Origin: Hydrogenimonas sp.
GTDB lineage: Bacteria; Campylobacterota; Campylobacteria; Campylobacterales; Hydrogenimonadaceae
Length of the DNA: 5,585 nt
Direction: 5' to 3'
Assembly (NCBI GenBank): GCA_015494675.1
Contig: WGAW01000206.1
Location: forward strand, 1-5,585
The notes below the pieces were generated by a model. It was not told the DNA's origin. It worked only from the letters and a program-made list of their open reading frames with translations, and ran no database searches. This document shows, one piece after another, positions 1 to 5,585 of the stretch. Position 1 is the stretch's first letter, and each line of letters opens with the position of its first letter. The position numbers were made by a program, and so were the translations under genes.

Positions 1-548
1 CGATGCAGATAAAAGGGATGGAGTACAGCATAGACGACCTTCTGACGCTCCAGTACGGCAAAGAGGCGAAAAAGCTCTATGACGGCACATACATAAACCT
101 CTATCTCTCACCCAAAGATTACCACCGCTACCATATGCCCTACAAGCTGCGTATAGCCTCCATTCTGCATCGGCCGGGCAAGCTCTACCCGGTCAACTTT
201 CCGTCGCTCAGGCGCCGAAAGGAGCTGTTCGTAGAGAACGAGAGGGTCATTCTGGAGTGTTTTACCGAAAACGGCGGCCGGATGTTCATAGTTTTGGTCG
301 GAGCTTTGAATGTAGGAAAGATGACGATAGCTTTCGACCACCGCATAAAGACAAACGCAGACAGATACGAGCCCACCTTCTACAGCTACGACAAAAAGCC
401 GATGTGGCTCTACAAGGGCGATCTGCTCGGGATGTTCATGATGGGCTCTACGGTGCTGCTCTTTGCCGAGCCTGGGCTCATGGATGTGAGGACAAACGAC
501 CGGACACACGTGCGCTTCGGGCAGAAGGTTGCACATATAAACGAGTAG
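1..548 (+). CDS. psd: Phosphatidylserine decarboxylase, C-terminal part (5' end outside window)
   Basis: Membrane-associated enzyme that decarboxylates phosphatidylserine to phosphatidylethanolamine, the last step in making the main zwitterionic phospholipid. About 181 residues are visible. The family motif YHRYHMP (visible residues 40-46) carries the catalytic His. MGST (147-150) is the self-cleavage site: the chain breaks between Gly148 and Ser149 (codon 447-449), and the Ser becomes the pyruvoyl cofactor at the start of the small alpha subunit. Cleavage would leave an alpha chain of about 33 residues, normal for the family. The first Met in the window (position 3) is very likely internal: the QIKGMEYSIDDLL stretch matches the middle of known enzymes, and the N-terminal region with the catalytic Asp must lie upstream. 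The frame is open to the left edge. MGST replaces the LGST seen in E. coli, a mild variation. The esterase gene follows after 13 nt, so the two are probably co-transcribed. Confidence 0.95.
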   Translation, partial: MQIKGMEYSIDDLLTLQYGKEAKKLYDGTYINLYLSPKDYHRYHMPYKLRIASILHRPGKLYPVNFPSLRRRKELFVENERVILECFTENGGRMFIVLVGALNVGKMTIAFDHRIKTNADRYEPTFYSYDKKPMWLYKGDLLGMFMMGSTVLLFAEPGLMDVRTNDRTHVRFGQKVAHINE

Positions 549-561
549 AGAGGAGACAGAG

Positions 562-1554
562 ATGGGAAAAAGACTTTTTGCGGCCGCCGCCGCACTTTTC
601 GGGGTGCTCTTTTTCTCCTCCTGCCACGGTACGGAGCCTGCGATAGAGGGAGCGGATCACGGCCTCATTATGAAAGAGACGGAGGTTGACGGCCGGTTGA
701 GAAGGTATGCCCTCTACATTCCTCAAGGTCTCGGCGCCCGGCCGGCGCCTGTGGTCTTCTCTCTGCACGGCGGCGGGATATATATAGCAGATATGACAGG
801 CCAAAGCGGTCACAAGAGCCCGCACAAGCTCTGGATGGAGATAGCCGAACGCGAAAAGATCATAGCGGTCTACCCAGAAGGGCTAAACGGCGCTTACTCA
901 AAACCCACATGGAACGACTGCAGAGGTGATGCCACGGTCAACTCCGGGGCGGACGATCTGAAGTTTTTGACAAATCTTGTCGACGAGATTGCGCAAAAAT
1001 ATCCGGTAGACAGAAAAAGGGTCTACGCTTCAGGCATCTCCAACGGCGGCTTCATGGCGCTGAGGCTCGGTGTGGAGGCTCCCGAAAAGTTTGCGGCGGT
1101 AGCGGCGATAGCCGCCGCCATGCCGGCGGTCTCCGAGTGTCGGCCGCCACAGGTGCCGATCTCTGTTCTCTTTATGAACGGGACGACCGACAAATTTATG
1201 CCCTATGGCGGCGGAATGATCTCGAATCCTCCCAAACCGGACCACGGAACCGTACTCTCCACGGAAGAGTCCGTTCAGATTTTCACTACACTCGACGCTA
1301 CTGCCGCTCAGCCGCAGACCTATCTCTTTGCCGACCTCGATCCCGACGATGGAGGAAGGGTAACGCGCTACAGGTATGCAGGAGGCAAAGAGGAGACCGA
1401 AGTCGTTTTATACAAAGTAGAGGGGGGAGGCCACTCGGCCCCGAGTATAAAAGAGCGATACTCGGCTATTTACGAGTACTATTTCGGCAAGCAGAACCAC
1501 GACATAGAGGCTGTCGAAGAGATATGGTCTTTTTTTAAAAGGCATAGCCGCTAA
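562..1554 (+). CDS. Predicted lipoprotein esterase, LpqC / PHB depolymerase-like alpha/beta hydrolase
   Basis: A 330-residue secreted hydrolase of the carbohydrate esterase 1 / polyhydroxybutyrate depolymerase-like superfamily, probably acting on an ester in the periplasm or outer membrane. The N-terminus has a Lys-Arg start, a hydrophobic core and FFSSC, suggesting lipidation at Cys21; Phe at the -3 position is not the usual Leu, so ordinary signal-peptidase cleavage remains possible. The hydrolase core shows LHGGG (68-72, oxyanion hole region), the WNDC segment (117-120) typical of this group, the nucleophile elbow GISNGG with Ser160, the acid Asp210 in NGTTDKFMPYGGG, and His291 in GGGHSAP. 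The triad is complete and in the correct order. The start is supported by AGGAG at 551-555, six bases before the ATG. It lies 13 nt after psd, probably in the same transcript. The natural substrate cannot be read from the sequence; feruloyl/acetyl-xylan esterase or short-chain polyester hydrolase are alternatives within the same fold. Confidence 0.85.
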   Translation: MGKRLFAAAAALFGVLFFSSCHGTEPAIEGADHGLIMKETEVDGRLRRYALYIPQGLGARPAPVVFSLHGGGIYIADMTGQSGHKSPHKLWMEIAEREKIIAVYPEGLNGAYSKPTWNDCRGDATVNSGADDLKFLTNLVDEIAQKYPVDRKRVYASGISNGGFMALRLGVEAPEKFAAVAAIAAAMPAVSECRPPQVPISVLFMNGTTDKFMPYGGGMISNPPKPDHGTVLSTEESVQIFTTLDATAAQPQTYLFADLDPDDGGRVTRYRYAGGKEETEVVLYKVEGGGHSAPSIKERYSAIYEYYFGKQNHDIEAVEEIWSFFKRHSR

Positions 1555-1575
1555 AGCGGTGCGGAAGCTTTAGCG
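1549..1575. terminator. Candidate bidirectional terminator between convergent genes
   Basis: A perfect 9-bp inverted repeat, CGCTAAAGC (1549-1557) and GCTTTAGCG (1567-1575), encloses a 9-nt loop. It holds both stop codons: TAA of the esterase (1552-1554) in the left arm and TAA of the di-heme cytochrome (1570-1572 on the - strand) in the right arm. Its place between two convergent genes argues for transcription termination in both directions. The trailing T-runs are weak on both strands (TTCTGTTT on +, a TTTT after about six bases on -), so efficiency may be modest or depend on other factors. Confidence 0.55.
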
Positions 1576-2250
1576 CTTCTGTTTGAGGTGTGTCTCCACA
1601 TACCTTGCGACACCCATCAGCGTCTCGTCGTCATACTTCACACCCCAGCCGGGCATGTCATCTTTTTGCGAGCCCCAGTGTTTACCGCCGTATTTCGCGA
1701 AGAGAAATATCTGTTTCTCGGTAAGCAGTATTTTGGTCAAATTGTACGGAAAAATCGACTTTTCCGGGTTGTAGGTGGCGACGCCGTTGCCTTTTCCCTC
1801 TTTGCCGTGGCAGTAGGCGCAGTTTCTGAAGAAGATCTTTTTTCCTCTTTTAAGAGCCTTTGCACTCAGCTTTGAAGAGTCGTAGCTCAGCTCTTCTACT
1901 TTTTTGTGACTCTCTTTTGCGAATCTGTTGTATACATAATGCGCTACGGCTTTTAGGGTGTCGTCATCGTACACACTCTCCCAAGCCGGCATTCCTGTAG
2001 TCACGGCACCCCAATGGTTTGCACCCTTTTTCGCAATCAGAAAAATCTGCTTTTCGTCGAGTATGGAGCGGGTAAGGTTTCTCGGCTGCACATTGAACCC
2101 TCCCTGTTTTAATCCGGTTCCGTCCTTACCGTGACAACCTGCGCATGTCTGGTCGAAAATATCTTTGCCTCTCTTCATCATATCACTATTCGTGCTATCT
2201 GCTGCAGCTATAGAGAGAAGCAGGGATGCGGCGGTTAAAACTCTTATCAT
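1570..2250 (-). CDS. Periplasmic di-heme cytochrome c made of two tandem mono-heme domains
   Basis: A 226-residue exported electron carrier. Residues 1-17 form a signal peptide with likely cleavage at AAA|DS. Two class I type cytochrome domains follow. Domain 1 has CAGCH at 36-40 and a probable Met ligand at 87 in TGMPAW. Domain 2 has CAYCH at 144-148 and a probable Met ligand at 199 in DMPGW. The two halves are clear duplicates offset by 108 residues: GKDIF/GKKIF before the heme site, NLT..I..EKQIFL.AK.G..HWG in the middle, and YDD.TL..VA.YV at the end. The family carries electrons in the periplasm between the quinol-oxidising complexes and terminal oxidases, reductases or peroxidases. The gene starts 13 nt after the chemoreceptor stop, and its ribosome-binding site AAGGAAAG lies directly after that stop, so the two are almost certainly one transcript. 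An inferred partner is the cytochrome c peroxidase upstream in the same gene set. The exact redox partner is not shown by the sequence. Confidence 0.9.
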   Translation of the reverse strand: MIRVLTAASLLLSIAAADSTNSDMMKRGKDIFDQTCAGCHGKDGTGLKQGGFNVQPRNLTRSILDEKQIFLIAKKGANHWGAVTTGMPAWESVYDDDTLKAVAHYVYNRFAKESHKKVEELSYDSSKLSAKALKRGKKIFFRNCAYCHGKEGKGNGVATYNPEKSIFPYNLTKILLTEKQIFLFAKYGGKHWGSQKDDMPGWGVKYDDETLMGVARYVETHLKQKR

Positions 2251-2263
2251 GCTATCTTTCCTT

Positions 2264-4216
2264 TCAGGTTTTGAATTTGTTCAGTTTTTCGTTCAGCTCG
2301 TTTACGACATTTAGCATCTTGTCCGAAACATCGCTTATCTCGTGCAGCAGATCCTGCGATTTTTTCGACTCTTCGGAGAGAATCTCGATCTGTTCTATCA
2401 CGTTTCCGGTCTGTTTGGCGACCTCTATGGAGTCGTCGACGGTCTTTTCAATGAACTGCGTGGTTTCGTTCATTATGGTAGACATACTCTGCATACTCTG
2501 CTGAACTTCGTCGGATACTTCTGCCAGACTCTGCGTCTTCGCTACGTTCCCGTTTATCTCTCCGCTTGCGTCGGCCACCGCCTGTACGATCGTGTTGACC
2601 GTCGTATTTATCTCCAGAATGCTCTTTTGTGTCCGCTCCGCAAGCTTTCGGACTTCGTCGGCGACTACCGCGAAGCCGCGACCGTGTTCGCCGGCTCGTG
2701 CGGCCTCTATGGCTGCGTTTAGCGCCAGGAGGTTGGTCTGGTCCGCGATATCTTCGATCACCTGAAGAACAGATTTTACATCCTGGACGCTCGAAAGCAG
2801 TGTATTGAGCCGTTCCGCAAGCTCCGCCTCTCTATGGGCGTTTTGCTGGATCTCTTCGACCATCCCGGTTATCTGTCTGTGAACATCCTGCAGTGTTCTG
2901 TTTACCTTCTGCACATCTTTTCTGGTGTCGTTGGCATCTTCAACATTGCTCTCGAGGCTCTTCTTTACATCTGAACTTGTTTCCGTGATATTCGAAAGCA
3001 TATCCGCCTCGCGGCCCATAATCTCTTCAAAGCGGCGTTTCACTTCGTTTAGGTGTTCGGAGATAGCCATATTTTCCGAGCCGGACTCTTTCGCTTCGGA
3101 TATCACTTCGTGAACAAGTCTGAGGAAGCGGTTTATGTAGTGGCTCGCTACACCTATCTCGTCATTTGTGTCTATCTTAAGCTCTCTTGTAAGGTCCCCG
3201 TCACCGCTGCTTAGCTCTTTGGTGGTGACGGTAAGCTGTCTTATGGGCTTCAGAATCGATCTTGCAAGAAACGGCATTACGATCAAAACGAGAGCGATAA
3301 TGGCTATCAGCAGTGTGATAACCTGCATCTTCATGGTGCTGCGAACCTCTTTGGCCTCTTCGTTCAGCCTCTTCGACAACTCCTGAGTCAGCGAGGTTAT
3401 CTGCCCGAGTTCCGTAAATATGTTGTTTCTCTCTCCGTGGAGCTCTCTTAGATGGGCTATATAGCTTTTGAACCCTTCGTCGTACCGGGTAAGCTGCGAG
3501 AAGATCTCCGATACGAGCTGCTTGTTTTGCGGCTCTTTTCTGACCTTCCTTTTCAGGTAGAGTGTATAGTTCAGCAACTCTTCGAGTTCCGAAAAGACCC
3601 TCTTTTCACCTTCGTCGGTAAGCAGAAAGTTGTCATCCATCTCTTTTATCCGCAGCTCTTTGAGCATATCTCTGAGGTTGTTTGCGGCGGAAGAGATAAC
3701 GACACTGTTGCGAATCTGTTTGATCGGGGCGTTGTTTTGAACGAGCTCTACGGTAGCCGTGTCTATTCTTTGGGTTAGCTCCTGAATCTTTTTGCTAACT
3801 ATCGAAGAGAAGTTTTCAAGATCGACCCTCGATTTTTTTGTACTTTCGAGTGTCTTTTTGAATAGCTGCAGATCCTCTTTCAGTTTTTTTGCCAGAATAC
3901 CGATTTTTTTGGCTTTTGTGACGATCTCATCGCTGCTACCGATCTTCTCGAGCTCTCCACTAGCCCTCTGCATGGTTTCGGCACTTTTGATAGCTGTCGC
4001 GGTTTTAGTCGAATCCTCCTCCCATAGCAGTTTGTTGAGACTCTCCATATTGTTGTTTAGTGTGGTGTTTATCTGAGTGGCCAGTGAAGCCTGCCTGTCG
4101 ATCTCCTCTATTATCGAGTTTTTGTACTGGAAGACGGCGTAAAAAGTGAGCATCAGCAGTATTATGAAGATCGCAAGCGTATATATTTTGGTTTTTATAG
4201 TGATGTTTTTAAGCAT
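2264..4216 (-). CDS. Methyl-accepting chemotaxis protein with a long helical periplasmic sensor
   Basis: A 650-residue transmembrane chemoreceptor that would control the CheA kinase. Order of parts: TM1 about 11-31; periplasmic sensor about 32-297; TM2 about 299-318; HAMP about 316-372 (KPIRQLT, then GDGDLTREL and DEIGVAS); methyl-accepting coiled coil; conserved hairpin tip about 486-530 with [38 protein letters not shown]; then the return arm to residue 650. The cytoplasmic part after HAMP is about 278 residues, roughly 20 heptads per arm, near the 38H/40H size classes. The C-terminus (LNKFKT) has no NWETF-like CheR-docking pentapeptide. The sensor is almost all helix, contains no Cys or CXXCH heme site, and shows no PAS or Cache features. 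Its segment 181-200 ([20 protein letters not shown]) resembles the second helical bundle of HBM (helical bimodular) sensors; this is an eye match only. The ATG start is preceded by a purine-rich GAGGACAGAGAGAGA. The cytochrome follows after 13 nt. The ligand is unknown. Confidence 0.95.
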   Translation of the reverse strand: MLKNITIKTKIYTLAIFIILLMLTFYAVFQYKNSIIEEIDRQASLATQINTTLNNNMESLNKLLWEEDSTKTATAIKSAETMQRASGELEKIGSSDEIVTKAKKIGILAKKLKEDLQLFKKTLESTKKSRVDLENFSSIVSKKIQELTQRIDTATVELVQNNAPIKQIRNSVVISSAANNLRDMLKELRIKEMDDNFLLTDEGEKRVFSELEELLNYTLYLKRKVRKEPQNKQLVSEIFSQLTRYDEGFKSYIAHLRELHGERNNIFTELGQITSLTQELSKRLNEEAKEVRSTMKMQVITLLIAIIALVLIVMPFLARSILKPIRQLTVTTKELSSGDGDLTRELKIDTNDEIGVASHYINRFLRLVHEVISEAKESGSENMAISEHLNEVKRRFEEIMGREADMLSNITETSSDVKKSLESNVEDANDTRKDVQKVNRTLQDVHRQITGMVEEIQQNAHREAELAERLNTLLSSVQDVKSVLQVIEDIADQTNLLALNAAIEAARAGEHGRGFAVVADEVRKLAERTQKSILEINTTVNTIVQAVADASGEINGNVAKTQSLAEVSDEVQQSMQSMSTIMNETTQFIEKTVDDSIEVAKQTGNVIEQIEILSEESKKSQDLLHEISDVSDKMLNVVNELNEKLNKFKT

Positions 4217-4341
4217 TCTCTCTCTGTCCTCTCTTCTTTTGATAAGAGTATCTCTGCCGCCGAGGCTTCGGGCCGGATTTCAAAAAAGCTGTAATCCGGG
4301 TCAACCTTTTTGAAATCGGCCCCGTATGCACCGGATGGCAT
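4195..4341 (-). CDS. Possible small ORF (48 residues) overlapping the chemoreceptor start; doubtful
   Basis: Between the cupredoxin and the chemoreceptor one frame stays open from an ATG (4339-4341) to a TAA (4195-4197), overlapping the chemoreceptor start by 22 nt as a coupled gene would. It encodes a charged protein (for example [18 protein letters not shown] in the middle) with no signal peptide, membrane segment or known motif. A GAGGA sits about eleven bases before the ATG, a little far. The same frame also runs back to a GTG at 4402-4404 inside the cupredoxin gene. The long inverted repeat at 4270-4322 falls within it. It could equally be an untranslated spacer in which the open frame is chance. 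No function can be assigned. Confidence 0.2.
   Translation of the reverse strand: MPSGAYGADFKKVDPDYSFFEIRPEASAAEILLSKEERTERECLKTSL
4270..4322. repeat. Long imperfect inverted repeat in the cupredoxin-chemoreceptor spacer
   Basis: Left arm 4270-4286 (GGGCCGGATTTCAAAAA) and right arm 4307-4322 (TTTTTGAAATCGGCCC) pair over 16 bp with a single bulged G; the loop is about 20 nt. In the - strand transcript this would form a stable hairpin between the cupredoxin stop and the chemoreceptor start. No T-run follows on either strand, so a standard Rho-independent terminator is unlikely. An mRNA stability or processing element, a partial attenuator, or a regulator-binding palindrome are possible readings. 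The hairpin ends about 54 nt before the chemoreceptor ATG, so it does not itself cover the ribosome-binding site. Confidence 0.6.
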
Positions 4342-4355
4342 ACAGGGTTCGATCC

Positions 4356-4673
4356 TCACTTTTCCACTTCGATCGTGAGGTGCATATTTGGATGAATAGC
4401 GCACTCAACCTCGACCTTGCCGGGCTTTTTCATCGTGACGGCCACATCCTGACCCGGTTTTTGCATACCGATGTCGAATTCGTCCGCTTCGCTGTCGCTG
4501 AAGGCGTTGTGAGCGAATCCGTCGTCGTTTTTGAAAATTATCCTGTCGCCTACTTTTACCTTCAGGTGATTGGGGTGGAAAGCTTTGTTCTTCTGTACGA
4601 CGACCCAGTCTTTAGCGTATATCGATGTGCTTATCGCCGCCGCCGCGACAAATAACGTAACTATCTTTTTCAT
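4356..4673 (-). CDS. Small periplasmic cupredoxin (plastocyanin-like blue copper protein)
   Basis: A 105-residue exported type 1 copper protein that probably shuttles single electrons in the periplasm. Residues 1-20 are a signal peptide with cleavage at IYA|KD. The mature chain of about 85 residues is one small beta-barrel. The copper ligands can be read as His55 (FAHNAF), Cys91 and His94 (CAIH) and Met97 (CAIHPNM), in the plastocyanin/pseudoazurin order, with a compact Cys-x2-His-x2-Met loop like that of MauL-like and short plastocyanin-like proteins. VKVGDRIIFKNDD is the typical strand before the first His. The start is supported by AAGGAG eight bases upstream of the ATG. The gene begins 17 nt after the stop of the di-heme peroxidase, so the two are likely co-transcribed; blue copper proteins are known electron donors to bacterial cytochrome c peroxidases, which makes that pairing a reasonable inference here. 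Confidence 0.88.
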   Translation of the reverse strand: MKKIVTLFVAAAAISTSIYAKDWVVVQKNKAFHPNHLKVKVGDRIIFKNDDGFAHNAFSDSEADEFDIGMQKPGQDVAVTMKKPGKVEVECAIHPNMHLTIEVEK

Positions 4674-4691
4674 ACTCTGTTCTCCTTCTTT

Positions 4692-5585
4692 TTACTGCGG
4701 GAATTTCGATGGAGCCGTAATGTTCATAGGCTCGCCTTCGAGGGTTTTGAGAAAATCGACAATAAGTCTGATTTCATCCGGTGTCAAACCTCTGTCTACG
4801 ATAAGCGGAGAGAGATTCTTGCTGTTTGGGAAACGCCCGCCGTTACCGCATACCGCCGTGGCCTCTTCGAGAGTTTTGATCGAGCCGTCGTGAAAATATG
4901 GAGCAGTAAGGGTTACGTCGCGAAGGGTCGGCGTCTTGAACGCATGGAACCATGCGGCACGCTTTTTCAGTTTGTAGCGCCCTATGTCGCTGTCGCCGAG
5001 ACCGAGGTTGTGGAAACTGCCGTCCGTGAAGTTGAACCCGTCGTGGCAGTTGTTGCATTTGCCTTTGCCTGTGAAGAGGGCGAAACCTTTTTTGGCATTC
5101 TCGCTGATCGCGTTTTCATCCCCTTTGGCGTATCTGTCGAACGGTGACTCCGTAGAGACTACGGTTCTTTCGAAAGTGGCGATCGCTTTGGCTATGGTAT
5201 CTTTCGTGATCCCTTCTCCCGGATACGCCTTTTCAAAGAGTTCTCTGTACCCTTTTATACCCTTCAGTCTCTCTACGAGTTTATCCAGATCCATATCCAT
5301 CTCAACGTCGGCCTGGATCGGTCCGAGTGCCTGCTCTTCGAGAGACTTTGCTCGTCCGTCCCAGAACTGATGGCGCTGGTATGCGGTATTTATTATGGTG
5401 GGTGAGTTTCTCGGCCCCTGCCGGCCCTCTATACCTATCGCTTTGGGCAAACCGTCGCTCCACCCCAGGTCCGGGTTGTGGCATGTAGCGCAAGATACGG
5501 TGTTGTCTCGCGAAAGTCTTGTATCGAAGTAGAGGAATTTGCCCAGCTCTATCCTCTCGGGCGTTATCCGGTTGTTCTTCGGTGC
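4692..5585 (-). CDS. Di-heme cytochrome c peroxidase / MauG-family protein (5' end outside window)
   Basis: Periplasmic enzyme of the family that reduces H2O2 to water using electrons from small cytochromes or cupredoxins, or that carries out MauG-type oxidations. 297 residues are visible, and the frame is open to the right edge. The TTG at 5448-5450 is not the start: the upstream frame reads ELGKFLYFDTRLSRDNTVSC and then the first heme site CATCH (visible residues 32-36). Next come GPRNSPT (57-63), QFWDGRAKSLEEQA (73-86) with the inter-heme Trp75, and QADVEM with Glu95 matching the catalytic Glu of classical peroxidases. The second heme site is CNNCH (177-181), followed by FKTPTLRDV and TAPYFHDG. 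Two key positions differ: Ile52 stands where Pseudomonas-type peroxidases have the mobile His before GPRN, and Cys246 stands where they have Met, and MauG has Tyr, as the high-potential heme ligand. Only the signal peptide and a short N-terminal stretch are likely missing. The cupredoxin gene follows closely. Confidence 0.93.
   Translation of the reverse strand, partial: APKNNRITPERIELGKFLYFDTRLSRDNTVSCATCHNPDLGWSDGLPKAIGIEGRQGPRNSPTIINTAYQRHQFWDGRAKSLEEQALGPIQADVEMDMDLDKLVERLKGIKGYRELFEKAYPGEGITKDTIAKAIATFERTVVSTESPFDRYAKGDENAISENAKKGFALFTGKGKCNNCHDGFNFTDGSFHNLGLGDSDIGRYKLKKRAAWFHAFKTPTLRDVTLTAPYFHDGSIKTLEEATAVCGNGGRFPNSKNLSPLIVDRGLTPDEIRLIVDFLKTLEGEPMNITAPSKFPQ

Noticed and set aside
478..825. 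Antisense open frames over psd and the esterase (for example 108-536 and 478-825 on the - strand)
   Set aside because: They run opposite well-recognised enzymes, lack any domain or credible ribosome-binding site, and are expected as shadows at this base composition.
3452..3778. Open frames on the + strand opposite the chemoreceptor and peroxidase genes
   Set aside because: Shadows of the long, regular coiled-coil and cytochrome coding sequence; no recognisable protein features.
4270..4310. TTGACC on the - strand in the hairpin loop as a -35 box for a chemoreceptor promoter
   Set aside because: At a 17-nt spacing the expected -10 box reads GAAATC, a poor match. An internal promoter is possible but not supported.
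4312..4322. GCCGATTT on the - strand, like the -10 box of a flagellar sigma-28 promoter
   Set aside because: About 15 nt upstream there is no TAAA-type -35 element, and the sequence is one arm of the inverted repeat, which explains it equally well.
4343..4358. Stretch GGGTTCGATCC on the + strand resembling a tRNA T-loop
   Set aside because: The flanking bases do not form a proper 5-bp T stem, no anticodon or D arm can be found upstream, and the stretch runs over the 3' end of the cupredoxin gene on the other strand.
5448..5450. TTG at this place as the start codon of the peroxidase
   Set aside because: The frame continues upstream to the window edge and encodes the first heme site CATCH and the conserved ELGKFLYFD stretch, so the real start is outside the window.

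Overview
The window looks like chromosomal DNA from a Gram-negative, respiring bacterium that swims by chemotaxis. Gene content, close packing and protein style (lysine/glutamate-rich chemoreceptor, di-heme periplasmic cytochromes, a short cupredoxin) fit Campylobacterota (Epsilonproteobacteria) best. The base composition is close to even GC/AT, which is higher than in many members of that group. This assignment is an inference from style; no marker gene fixes the genus. There is no sign of an insertion sequence, phage, CRISPR array, rRNA or complete tRNA.

Two gene sets converge at about position 1560. On the + strand, the 3' part of psd (phosphatidylserine decarboxylase; its 5' end lies outside the window) is followed 13 nt later by a complete predicted lipoprotein esterase of the LpqC / polyhydroxybutyrate depolymerase-like family. 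On the - strand, read from the right edge leftwards, come a di-heme cytochrome c peroxidase / MauG-family protein (5' end outside the window), a small periplasmic cupredoxin, a 139-nt spacer with a long imperfect inverted repeat and a possible small ORF, a 650-residue methyl-accepting chemotaxis protein, and a periplasmic di-heme cytochrome c. The two gene sets end in a shared palindrome that contains both stop codons.

The - strand set is the interesting part. Three predicted periplasmic redox proteins surround a chemoreceptor in one apparent transcription unit, with gaps of 17 nt (peroxidase to cupredoxin) and 13 nt (receptor to cytochrome). The cupredoxin and di-heme cytochrome are plausible electron carriers for the peroxidase. 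The placement suggests that the receptor senses something related to periplasmic redox state, peroxide or a respiratory substrate. The peroxidase has unusual heme-ligand positions: by eye, a Cys sits where classical bacterial peroxidases have the Met ligand of the high-potential heme and MauG has Tyr, and the His that gates the low-potential heme is replaced by Ile.

There is no gene-free stretch longer than 300 bases.
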